Shown piece after piece: positions 26,094-34,405 of a stretch of DNA of 64,000 bases. The notes under the pieces are model-generated. The model had not been told where the DNA came from. It saw only the letters and a program-made list of their open reading frames with translations, and searched no databases. Where the stretch lies: the NCBI GenBank assembly GCA_002335865.1, contig DDCY01000029.1, forward strand, positions 198,620 through 262,619. The letters are read 5' to 3'. This stretch comes from Saprospiraceae bacterium UBA1994 (GTDB lineage Bacteria; Bacteroidota; Bacteroidia; Chitinophagales; Saprospiraceae). Position numbers and translations under genes: made by a program. Numbering within the stretch: the stretch's first letter is position 1; every line of letters starts with the position of its first letter.

Positions 26094-27509
26094 GTGCTTT
26101 TTAATATAAAACCATTCGAGCGTAAGATATTTGAACTTCTAAAGTTGTCAGGTGAAGAACTTGGGTATCCTACTTATGTCGTAGGAGGATATGTACGAGA
26201 TAGACTATTGGAAAGAGAAAGCAAGGATATGGATATAGTATGCGTAGGTAGCGGTATAGAATTAGCTCAAAATCTATCATCCAAGCTGCGTCCTAAACCT
26301 AAACTCGTGGTGTATAGTCGATATGGTACAGCGATGCTTAGACACAAAGATTTCGAAGTAGAATTTGTAGGCGCACGAAAAGAATCTTACAGGCAGGATA
26401 GCCGTAAACCAAGTGTAGAGAATGGGAGCCTAGAAGATGATCAAAACAGAAGAGACTTTACGATTAATGCATTAGCGGTAAGCCTCAACGAAGATAATTA
26501 TGGCGAAATCATAGATCCATTCAATGGATTACGTCACCTAGAAGAGAAGCGTATAGTCACGCCATTGGAACCAGGAAAAACATTTAGCGATGATCCTTTG
26601 AGGATGATGAGAGCTATTAGATTTTCTACTCAATTAGATTTTACAATCGATCCAGTGACATTCACAGCGATCAAGGAACATAAGGACAGAATACACATTA
26701 TATCTAAAGAACGAATCACTACAGAGTTTAATAAGATAATGATGTCTAGAAAACCTTCTGTAGGTCTCAATTTACTATTCGAGAGTGGATTACTAGAGAT
26801 AATATTTCCAGAAATGACAGCCCTTCATGGTGTTGAGATTAGAGATGGGAAGGGACACAAGGACAACTTCTACCATACACTAGAGGTATTAGACAATATT
26901 TGTCCAAATACAGATAATTTGTGGCTAAGATGGGCAGCTTTAATGCATGATATTGCTAAGCCTCCCACGAAAAGATTTCATAAAGAGCATGGTTGGACAT
27001 TTCATGGTCATGAAGCATTAGGTGCTATCATGGTCCCTAAGATATTTAAAAGACTTAGACTACCGACCGATCATAAGATGAAGTATGTACAAAAATTGGT
27101 ACGTCTTCACCTCCGACCTATAGCGTTGACTAAGGATAAAATCTCTGACTCCGCTGTACGTAGATTACTCTTCGATGCCGGAGAAGATATAGAAGATCTC
27201 ATGACACTTTGTAATGCAGATATCACTTCTAAAAACATGAAGAAGGTAAAGCGTTTTAAGCAGAATTTTACTCGTGTAAAAGTGATGATGGTGCAACTAG
27301 AGGAGAAGGATAAAATTAGAAATTGGCAACCACCAGTTACTGGAGAAGAAATCATGACTACATTCAATATTCCTCCATCTAGAGAAGTAGGTCAAATAAA
27401 AACAGCGATTAGAGAAGCAATACTTGATGGTGATATAGATAATGATAAAGAGGAAGCGATTGCCTTTATGGTCAAAGTGGGAGAGGATCTTGGGTTGAAA
27501 GCAAAATGA
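26094..27509 (+). CDS. cca: CCA-adding tRNA nucleotidyltransferase/poly(A) polymerase family with HD domain
   Basis: The 471 residues begin with the class II nucleotidyltransferase head: YVVGGYVRDRLLERESKDMD with metal-binding DMDIV and RRDFTINALAVSL. The NTP-binding and RNA-binding neck (DPLRMMRAIRFSTQLDF) follows. An HD phosphohydrolase domain comes after (LRWAALMHDIAKPPT; FHGHEALGA). It adds or repairs the 3' CCA of tRNAs, which fits the tRNA-Val gene here that lacks encoded CCA. The start is a GTG; no ATG is available near the conserved N-terminus. The HD domain may add phosphatase activity. Confidence 0.92.
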   Translation: MLFNIKPFERKIFELLKLSGEELGYPTYVVGGYVRDRLLERESKDMDIVCVGSGIELAQNLSSKLRPKPKLVVYSRYGTAMLRHKDFEVEFVGARKESYRQDSRKPSVENGSLEDDQNRRDFTINALAVSLNEDNYGEIIDPFNGLRHLEEKRIVTPLEPGKTFSDDPLRMMRAIRFSTQLDFTIDPVTFTAIKEHKDRIHIISKERITTEFNKIMMSRKPSVGLNLLFESGLLEIIFPEMTALHGVEIRDGKGHKDNFYHTLEVLDNICPNTDNLWLRWAALMHDIAKPPTKRFHKEHGWTFHGHEALGAIMVPKIFKRLRLPTDHKMKYVQKLVRLHLRPIALTKDKISDSAVRRLLFDAGEDIEDLMTLCNADITSKNMKKVKRFKQNFTRVKVMMVQLEEKDKIRNWQPPVTGEEIMTTFNIPPSREVGQIKTAIREAILDGDIDNDKEEAIAFMVKVGEDLGLKAK

Positions 27510-27803
27510 ACCAGACTTAGTTAATTTTGTGCATCTATCATTTTATGTTAATCTATTTTTCTAGAACATCTTTGAGAGCATTGCTATTGACTCTATCACT
27601 TTTCAACTATCTATTTTTTGGAATTCCAATCTAATTATAAGCAGAGACGGCTAAATATGAAGATTTTTAGAGATATTTGATTTGGTCTCTACATCATTTT
27701 TTGGGTTAGATTTCGATATCAGAACTGAGCCTTCACTTTTACTGTGGAATGTGAGGCAATAAGAAAAATAGCGTCAGTTGTTTTGTATTCTATATGATAG
27801 TCA

Positions 27804-28553
27804 TTACCTCTTTCCTATTTCCTTTCTTTTCTCTATATTCTTTACATAAATTAATTTATGCCTACTCTTCGAAGTTTCGCGCTGATCAATTTCAAACTTT
27901 CCTGTTGATTTAATTAGTGGAGTTAATTTTTCGAAGCCATAATTTCTAGAATCGAAATTGGGTTGCTTTTTTTGAATTAGACTTCCTACATCACCCAGAA
28001 ATGCCCATCCATCTTCATCTGAGGAATCCGTAATAGTAGAAGATATTAACTTTATTACTTTTGGAGTGATTCGATCTATGATCTCTACTGCTTCGTCTTT
28101 CTTGTTGATGTCTTCCTTGCTCGTTGACTGCTTTCTTAAGATTTCTATGTATATAAACTTTTCACAAGCCACTATGAATGGTGTGGGTGTCTTTTTTTCT
28201 CCTATTCCAATAACCTGCATGCCAGCTTCTCTTAGTCTCGTTGCTAGTTTGGTGAAATCACTATCGCTGGATACTAAGCAAAAACCATTGACTTTTTCTG
28301 AATATAGAATATCCATGGCATCAATAATCATAGCAGAGTCTGTAGCATTTTTACCTGTAGTATAAGCATACTGCTGTATTGGTGTTATGGCATTTTGGAG
28401 CAGTAAGTTTTTCCATTTTGATAGGTGAGGATTGGTCCAATCTCCATATATTCTTTTTATGGTAGGGTTACCATATTTCGCAATTTCCTCCATCATCTCT
28501 TTTACATGTGCAGAAGGTATATTGTCTCCATCTATAAGTACTGCTAAATTCAT
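27804..28553 (-). CDS. NYN-domain nuclease-like protein with C-terminal OST-HTH/LOTUS domain
   Basis: The 249 residues start with a NYN (PIN-like) domain of the LabA/DUF88 group: NLAVLIDGDNIPSAHV with paired Asp, KNATDSAMIIDAMDILY and FCLVSSDSDFTKLATRLREA supply the acidic metal site. A C-terminal OST-HTH/LOTUS-type domain follows (about 170-240; DEDGWAFLGDVGSLIQKKQP then FDSRNYGFEKLTPLIKS). NYN-LOTUS proteins are predicted RNases or RNA-binding regulators; LOTUS domains bind RNA, including G-rich RNA. It stands alone, with 294 bp of empty sequence before cca and 228 bp after. Confidence 0.88.
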   Translation of the reverse strand: MNLAVLIDGDNIPSAHVKEMMEEIAKYGNPTIKRIYGDWTNPHLSKWKNLLLQNAITPIQQYAYTTGKNATDSAMIIDAMDILYSEKVNGFCLVSSDSDFTKLATRLREAGMQVIGIGEKKTPTPFIVACEKFIYIEILRKQSTSKEDINKKDEAVEIIDRITPKVIKLISSTITDSSDEDGWAFLGDVGSLIQKKQPNFDSRNYGFEKLTPLIKSTGKFEIDQRETSKSRHKLIYVKNIEKRKEIGKR

Positions 28554-28781
28554 ATTATTTGTTTAGTGGTATTGTTTTATGCCTTGGCTAATCGCAGTAC
28601 GGTTCGTATGTTTGCTCATAGCAACTTTTCTAAAGATATGTTTATTCAGTGAGTTTCTAGTCTTCCTAAGATATATTGTTACGTTTCTTAATTAAATATT
28701 GGACATAATTCATTGACATATCAATTAACATTTGTTTTTTTCTTGGGTATTCTTAGTTGATGAAATGACAATAGTCTCTGG

Positions 28782-29384
28782 CTACCTTTTGAGTAAACCC
28801 ATAAGTCTTAGATTTAAATAATCTCTTATAAGGTTACTGAGGGTATACTTATCATCAGAGAAAATAGAAGGATTAGTGACAACTTGTGTGACAAATAGCT
28901 TGTCGATATTGCCTAGTAATTCTATTGAAACAGAATTGTAAACTTTTTCTTTTATTCCTTTTGTATAATGTTCTTTTAATAATTCTACAAAACTGTCTGT
29001 AAATTCTTCTACTACCAACCATACTGTAGGGTAGTATTGCTTAATATCCTGTAAAAACGATAAGGAAATACCAGACGAACCTGCTGCAAATAGTTCAATT
29101 AATTGTGTATATAGGCTTACAGTGTCCAAATCTTGTTGTCTAAGATTAAGTAAGGAATCAAATATCACTTTTGTTCTCGTTTGGCATGCGGCCTGTAATA
29201 TTTCTTCTTTACTATTAAAGTATTCATAGATAGTTGATTTACTCTTTCCAGCTATGCAAGCAATATTATCCATAGTCAATTGCTCTAAGTTCTCATACTG
29301 AAGACCCTCCAACAGGTGGTTTAGCCAATTATGAGTTTTGCTGGTAATATTTTTACGTTTTTTCAATAAGGATTTTCGTCCCAT
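28782..29384 (-). CDS. TetR-family transcriptional regulator
   Basis: The 200 residues have an N-terminal TetR helix-turn-helix at about 30-62 (LTMDNIACIAGKSKSTIYEYF, then NSKEEIL) and a helical ligand-binding C-terminal domain. It is divergent from an AlkB-type monooxygenase gene, and the 167-bp shared region contains two perfect inverted repeats (29432-29446, 29491-29514). The arrangement predicts that it represses the monooxygenase and perhaps itself, with an alkane, fatty acid or related hydrophobic effector; the effector is inference. Confidence 0.9.
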   Translation of the reverse strand: MGRKSLLKKRKNITSKTHNWLNHLLEGLQYENLEQLTMDNIACIAGKSKSTIYEYFNSKEEILQAACQTRTKVIFDSLLNLRQQDLDTVSLYTQLIELFAAGSSGISLSFLQDIKQYYPTVWLVVEEFTDSFVELLKEHYTKGIKEKVYNSVSIELLGNIDKLFVTQVVTNPSIFSDDKYTLSNLIRDYLNLRLMGLLKR

Positions 29385-29431
29385 TGCTTAATGATTTTTA
29401 ATAGTTAGCTTAATTAATTGCTTAGTAAATG

Positions 29432-29446
29432 TACGTCAAACACGTA
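29432..29446. promoter_or_regulatory. Inverted repeat near the tetR start
   Basis: TACGT-CAAAC-ACGTA is a perfect 5-bp inverted repeat 48 bp upstream of the tetR ATG. It is a possible second, weaker operator or another protein's site; it does not share sequence with the repeat at 29491-29514. Confidence 0.35.
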
Positions 29447-29490
29447 TAATTCCAATTTGGTACTTGAAAGACAACGACCCTGGCATTATA

Positions 29491-29514
29491 GAACTATATT
29501 GTATTTTATAGTTC
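29491..29514. promoter_or_regulatory. Candidate TetR operator
   Basis: GAACTATA (29491-29498) and TATAGTTC (29507-29514) form a perfect 8-bp inverted repeat with an 8-bp spacer. The 24-bp length is usual for TetR-family operators. The spacer contains the TTG of the presumed -33 element of the alkB-like promoter, so binding would block RNA polymerase. Confidence 0.65.
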
Positions 29515-29530
29515 GATTTTTATATATTTG
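29499..29530 (+). promoter_or_regulatory. Candidate promoter of the alkB-like gene
   Basis: TATATTTG at 29523-29530 matches TAnnTTTG, with TTG at 29499-29501 spaced 21 bp upstream, both as expected for Bacteroidota promoters. Transcription would begin near 29537, giving a leader of about 15 nt before the ATG at 29552. Confidence 0.58.
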
Positions 29531-29551
29531 TTTATCAAATTTCTTTCAATT

Positions 29552-30589
29552 ATGGGTAAAATTAAATACTTCGCTGCATACATTCTGCCTTTACTAGCAC
29601 TATTTTCATTTAGCACTACGGGTATCTACGCTTATTTTGGTATTATTTTTCTTTATGTAATTGTACCAATCAGCGAACAAATTTTTCCTCCAAATAAGTA
29701 TAATTTTGTCGAGACTGAGAAAGAATTGGCCAGAGATGATTTTTTCTATGATTTAGTACTTTACATTATGGTGCCGCTACATCTTTTTGTCATGTATTGC
29801 TTTTTAGTGTCTATTTCTGACCCTACATTAGCTGTCGCTGACATAATAGCTAGAATATTTATGATGGGAACGATTCTAGGGGTAGTTGGTATCAATGTCG
29901 GACATGAACTTGGTCATAAAACTAACAATCCATTGAAGCAGTTTTTGGCCCAAGTGTTACTTACGTCATCAATTCAAAATCACTTTGTGCCCTATCATAA
30001 TGGTGGACATCACAAAGATATAGGAACTCCAGAAGATTTAACCTCGGCAGAGAAGGACGATAATTTTTATTTTTTTGCTGTGAAATCTCAAATTGGAGGA
30101 TATTTCAAAACATGGAAGCTGGAGTCAAAGAGATTAAAGGCACAGGGTAAGAATTCTAACTTTAACCCAATGCTTATCTACACATTTTTACCGATATTAT
30201 TATTGATTTGTATCTTTTCCTTCTTTGGCTTATTTGTAACTGGATGTTATTTTTTCGCAGCTATATTTGGGATTTCTATATTAGAAGCTCAAAATTATTT
30301 TGCTCATTATGGACTTAGGCGTAAAGTGCTGGCTAATGGTAGATACGAAAGGGTAAATGCTAGACATTCGTGGAACTCAGATCATATAATTGGAAGGGTA
30401 TTATTATTTGAATTAACTAGGCATTCTGACCATCATCATATTGGTGGTAAACCATATCAGATTCTTGAATCCAAGGATGAGAGCCCTATGTTACCTTATG
30501 GTTATCCAATGATGCTAATGTTATCTTTTTTTCCTTTTTTGTTTCGTCCAATAATGAAAAGACAACTTGATTTATACAGCATAGAGTAA
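29552..30589 (+). CDS. alkB: AlkB-type non-heme di-iron membrane monooxygenase
   Basis: I start at ATG 29552 (345 residues); a TTG at 29528 lies within the promoter box. Five or six hydrophobic segments carry the AlkB His clusters: GHELGHK, a HNGGHHKDIGTPEDL block (family: EHNRGHHVRVATPED), NYFAHYGLRR and RHSDHHH. These His residues hold the di-iron centre that hydroxylates terminal C-H bonds of alkanes or related chains. Deviations from classical AlkB are Tyr instead of Glu before HNGGHH, and FAHYGL instead of IEHYGL, so the substrate may differ from medium-chain alkanes. No rubredoxin or rubredoxin reductase gene is adjacent. A divergent TetR gene and operator suggest inducible expression. 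Confidence 0.85.
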   Translation: MGKIKYFAAYILPLLALFSFSTTGIYAYFGIIFLYVIVPISEQIFPPNKYNFVETEKELARDDFFYDLVLYIMVPLHLFVMYCFLVSISDPTLAVADIIARIFMMGTILGVVGINVGHELGHKTNNPLKQFLAQVLLTSSIQNHFVPYHNGGHHKDIGTPEDLTSAEKDDNFYFFAVKSQIGGYFKTWKLESKRLKAQGKNSNFNPMLIYTFLPILLLICIFSFFGLFVTGCYFFAAIFGISILEAQNYFAHYGLRRKVLANGRYERVNARHSWNSDHIIGRVLLFELTRHSDHHHIGGKPYQILESKDESPMLPYGYPMMLMLSFFPFLFRPIMKRQLDLYSIE

Positions 30590-30667
30590 ATTAAAAGTCA
30601 TTTAACTTTCTTCTCTTTGCACTCGCTAAAGATTATAATACGTCATATCATTCTCATCTCTCATTAC

Positions 30668-32017
30668 TTACTCACCTAAGACCTCAAGTCCATCACCCAA
30701 TTCCAGTTGCTGTATGGCAGGTATAGACTTTCCAGCGATTCCTTTGATAGACGCGTGCATATTGATAGTATTATCAGTTACCACTTCTATCTGTTTTTCT
30801 CTACGCTTCCAGATAGCAGTCATGGCACGTTTCTCTTTGTCAAGATCTTGTCTCATTGCTGAGAATCCTTCTACAATAGCACTTATTTGATCTTTGAATT
30901 CTTCCCCAGTTAAGAACGAATAGAGCATCTCCATCTTATCACCTTTATTGACTTGAGAGCTTTTGACAGCCATAGTTTTTATAAGCGTCTGACGAAGTAC
31001 ATATATGAGACCAACCAATTCATTGATTCTACAAACCCATATACCATTTATCTCAGTGAATGATTCTACACCTTTGGGCATAGTCTCAGTTACTAATACC
31101 GCAATCTCAGCAGATATTGATCTCTGATCTGATTTGAGTTTAGGGATCCAATCTGATGTAAATGCTTTAGTCCGTTTGCTTTCTATAATGATTGTGCCAC
31201 AATGCTGCTGCATTTTATTATATACCTTCTGGATGGAATCTGCACCTCTAATTCCTTTAGGCACTTCTTCGATAGAGTCATATGGAAATTCTTTACCTAA
31301 TATCTCTTCTATTTTTAGCTCTAGTATCTCTCCTTGCATCTGCATAGATCCCTGTTCAGCTTTACGTTTCATCTCATCCACAAGCTTCTTTTGATCTTCT
31401 AATTGCTTGAGTAGCTCACGCTTTTCAAGATCTGTTTGGTGGTCTTTATCCTTTTGTTTCGTTTCTAGTTCTTCCTGCAATCTACGTTTGAGAAGCTCTT
31501 CTTTGTTTTGTATTTCTTTCGACATGCGTTTTTGCATCCGCAATTCGATTTCTTTTTCTTGCTCTTCCATTTGGCGCTTTACTTTCACTAGTTCTATTTC
31601 GCTTTCTCTCGATTTGAGTAGTTGCATACGCTTTTCTTCAAGTTCTTCAGCCTGCGATTTGAGTTTATGGTCATACTCTTCCTTTACTTTAGATTTTAAG
31701 GCAACTTCTTTCTCAACGAGTTTCTTTTTATTTTCCTGTTCATTTACAGCCATTTGTTTTTCTAACTCTTCTTGTTTAGCAGCTACTTCTTTCTTTACAC
31801 GATCCATTATCATTTCATTTGCGTTCTTTCTCTTCTCTTCAAAGTCTGCTTTCTGAGCCTCTAGCATCTTTTCCCTCTTTTTATAGTTCAATTGTAGCTC
31901 CATGCTTTGTTGCTTGAGCTTCTCTTTATACTCTCTCTCCAGCTTACCAGAGAGTACCTGCTCCACATCGAATGTATGATTGCAGTTAGGACAGGATATG
32001 TTTTTAATGTTCTCCAT
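30668..32017 (-). CDS. DUF2130 coiled-coil protein
   Basis: The 449 residues open with a CPNCNHTFDV zinc-ribbon-like segment. A long highly charged coiled coil follows (about 25-225, rich in Glu, Lys and Gln). The C-terminal DUF2130 domain spans about 230-440: ILGKEFPYDSIEEVPKGIRG, CGTIIIESKRTKAFTSDW and WVCRINELVGLIYVLRQTLI. The core recalls restriction-endonuclease-like folds (the ESKR segment), as others have proposed for DUF2130, but activity is not shown. It is a single gene with no evident partner. Confidence 0.87.
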   Translation of the reverse strand: MENIKNISCPNCNHTFDVEQVLSGKLEREYKEKLKQQSMELQLNYKKREKMLEAQKADFEEKRKNANEMIMDRVKKEVAAKQEELEKQMAVNEQENKKKLVEKEVALKSKVKEEYDHKLKSQAEELEEKRMQLLKSRESEIELVKVKRQMEEQEKEIELRMQKRMSKEIQNKEELLKRRLQEELETKQKDKDHQTDLEKRELLKQLEDQKKLVDEMKRKAEQGSMQMQGEILELKIEEILGKEFPYDSIEEVPKGIRGADSIQKVYNKMQQHCGTIIIESKRTKAFTSDWIPKLKSDQRSISAEIAVLVTETMPKGVESFTEINGIWVCRINELVGLIYVLRQTLIKTMAVKSSQVNKGDKMEMLYSFLTGEEFKDQISAIVEGFSAMRQDLDKEKRAMTAIWKRREKQIEVVTDNTINMHASIKGIAGKSIPAIQQLELGDGLEVLGE

Positions 32018-32420
32018 AGAGTGTGAAGATAGTGAATGGCCTCTTTATCTCCTAAAGGTATAGTCCTTACGTTTAGTTTAAGTTTATTCGATTAGTCGTG
32101 CGATCTTTCGAGATATGACCTAATTAACTAAAGTATAGTATTTGAGATCAAGAGTAATATAGACAATTTGATTACCTCGAACTTAGAATGTAATACAGAC
32201 TTATATTTCTAGTCTTTATAAATGTAAACTTAATCGTTCATCAAATAATTATGCCTGTTCTAATTTTTTTATTGCGTCAAAATGATTAGATCTATTAGAG
32301 TATTAAAGACAGATTAAACCTAAAATCATTCGGTTAAGCGATTAAGAATAATTTCTTAGAGTAACCTTGTTTGATGCTTATTTGACAAAAATGAATGAGT
32401 ACTTTTTTAGATTTTTGGTA
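32018..32420. other. Intergenic region with no recognised gene
   Basis: 403 bp of AT-rich sequence between two minus-strand genes. I see no protein-like frame, tRNA or strong hairpin. Confidence 0.5.
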
Positions 32421-33245
32421 TTAACCCTTAAGCTCTGTTTTTTTTCGTTTCTTATACATCACAATCAGTCCGCCGATAATAAATGGTATACTCAGGAGTT
32501 GCCCCATATTGAATGTTAACGCATTTTCGAAACCCACTTGATTTTCTTTGAAGTACTCAATAACAAATCGAGCTATAAATAATAAGGTAAAAAATAGGCC
32601 AAAAATAAAACCATGCTCAAATAAATTCCTTTTCTTTTTGTATAAATAAAAAAGGGTTACGAAGAGTGTGAAATATGCGAAAGCCTCATAAAGTTGGCCA
32701 GGATGACGAGGAATAGAATCTACTTTCTTGAATACAATACCTATATCAGATCCTGTTGCTTTTCCAATAATTTCTGAATTCATGAAATTTCCAAGGCGTA
32801 TGAAAATTGCTGCAAGTGAACCTCCAACCGCCGCTATATCTAGAATAGAAAAAATTGGTTTGTTGTATTTTTTTGAGAAAATCCATATGGCTAATAGTAC
32901 TCCAAAAATCCCTCCGTGGCTGGCCAAACCTCTAAATCCAGTCATCTCAAATGATCCGCTTTTCCAGGTAAATGGTAAGAGCATTTCTAAAGGATGACTC
33001 AGATAATAGTCGGGTTCGTAAAACAAACAGTGGCCAAGCCTAGCACCGAGAATAGTTGCTATGAAAACAAATAAAGCTAACTTGTCTATATCTTCCATTG
33101 ACCAGCGGTCTGTAAGAAACAGATTTTTGGATACCTGAAATCCAGCGACCAAGCCTCCTGCAAATAGTAAGCTATACCATCGGATAGAAATATTACCAAA
33201 TAGTTTTATTATTTCTGGATCAGTATCCCATATTATTGGCCACAT
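32421..33245 (-). CDS. lgt: Prolipoprotein diacylglyceryl transferase
   Basis: The 274-residue membrane protein has the Lgt layout: RWYSLLFAGGLVAG, GARLGHCLFYEPDYYLSHP, the catalytic-region GFRGLASHGGIFG and the signature IRLGNFMNSEIIG, followed by HPGQLYEAF. It transfers diacylglycerol from phosphatidylglycerol to the lipobox Cys of prolipoproteins, the first step for the many lipoproteins encoded in this window. It follows gpsA by 15 bp on the same strand; GpsA makes the glycerol phosphate for phospholipids, so the pair is a sensible envelope operon. Confidence 0.95.
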   Translation of the reverse strand: MWPIIWDTDPEIIKLFGNISIRWYSLLFAGGLVAGFQVSKNLFLTDRWSMEDIDKLALFVFIATILGARLGHCLFYEPDYYLSHPLEMLLPFTWKSGSFEMTGFRGLASHGGIFGVLLAIWIFSKKYNKPIFSILDIAAVGGSLAAIFIRLGNFMNSEIIGKATGSDIGIVFKKVDSIPRHPGQLYEAFAYFTLFVTLFYLYKKKRNLFEHGFIFGLFFTLLFIARFVIEYFKENQVGFENALTFNMGQLLSIPFIIGGLIVMYKKRKKTELKG

Positions 33246-33260
33246 AATGCTAATTGTATT

Positions 33261-34292
33261 CTAGATAAAGTCTACATCAGGAGCCGTAGGGTAGCTCATC
33301 AACCAAGAGATAGATTCCTTGATGTCTAGACCTTCGTAAATCGCTCGATATAGTGTTTCTGTGATTGGTAATTTTATATTTTCAGTCTCGGCTAATCTAT
33401 GTATAATCATCAGTGTCCTTAGTCCTTCGATGATCTCATCTGAAGTGTCTAGTATCTCTTGTAAGGGCTCTCCGGCAGCTAATCTTGTGCCGAAAGTATA
33501 GTTGCGACTATTGGTGCTCGTAGCAGTAGCGATAAGATCCCCGATCCCCGCACTACCGAGAAACGAATTAGCACTCGCACCCATGGAACTTCCAAACTGT
33601 ATCATCTCCCTGAGCCCTCTTGTAATTAGAAGCGCTTGTAAATTTTTACCCATATTGAGTCCACCCAAGATACCTGAGGCTATTGCAATTATGTTTTTAA
33701 ATGCACCTGCTAATTCTGCTCCAGTAACATCATGTGATCCGAATACAAAAAATCTATTTGAGGCTAAAGCTTTCTTCCCTTTATTGATTACTTCATCAAA
33801 AGCTGATGAAATGACAGTCGCTGCAGGCTTGCCATCTAGTATCTCTCTGGCTAGATTAGGGCCTGACAGACAGCCTACTCTTACTACAGAACACTCTTGT
33901 TGGATTACCTCAGACATAGTATGGATGTCACTTCTGACAAATGATGCCTTTTCTAAATCAGCTATAGTCTTGTCACCGTAATCCAAACCTTTGGTAGCAT
34001 GTATCAATATGTGTGACGGCGTGAGGTACTTACTCAGATCTTTCATCATACTTCTAAATGCGGATGAAGGAACAATAGGAAATATCAATTGACATTCTTC
34101 ACAGATCATAGCCATATCATCAACGGCAATGATCTGTTTGCTCAGCTTAGTATTTTTAAGGAAATGATCATCGTTGATAGATGCTCTAGTTTTTGGATTG
34201 CGGGAGTAGATTAATACATCGCAGTTGGTAGCGATTAGACTAGATATCGTGATACCAAAACTTCCAGAACCGATTATTCCTACCTTATTCAT
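33261..34292 (-). CDS. gpsA: NAD(P)-dependent glycerol-3-phosphate dehydrogenase
   Basis: The 343 residues show an N-terminal Rossmann motif (GIIGSGSFGITIS), HATKGLDYG, CLSGPNLAREILDGKPAA, the catalytic Lys in GAFKNIIAIASG, NLQALLITRGLREM and GIGDLIATATSTNSRNY. It reduces dihydroxyacetone phosphate to glycerol 3-phosphate in the cytoplasm for phospholipid synthesis. It lies upstream of lgt in a likely two-gene operon. Confidence 0.95.
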   Translation of the reverse strand: MNKVGIIGSGSFGITISSLIATNCDVLIYSRNPKTRASINDDHFLKNTKLSKQIIAVDDMAMICEECQLIFPIVPSSAFRSMMKDLSKYLTPSHILIHATKGLDYGDKTIADLEKASFVRSDIHTMSEVIQQECSVVRVGCLSGPNLAREILDGKPAATVISSAFDEVINKGKKALASNRFFVFGSHDVTGAELAGAFKNIIAIASGILGGLNMGKNLQALLITRGLREMIQFGSSMGASANSFLGSAGIGDLIATATSTNSRNYTFGTRLAAGEPLQEILDTSDEIIEGLRTLMIIHRLAETENIKLPITETLYRAIYEGLDIKESISWLMSYPTAPDVDFI

Positions 34293-34405
34293 AATAAAGA
34301 CTAATAATAAATTGGTTGATGACTTATTATTTATCGCAGTTGATTTATTGACCTGTTTATTTTAGAATGAAACAGTATTGCTCATTTACGATAACAAAAA
34401 AATAT

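Noticed and set aside
31407..31856. Plus-strand Ser-rich open frame antisense to the DUF2130 gene
   Set aside because: It is the antisense shadow of the coiled-coil coding region; composition is fully explained by the opposite strand.
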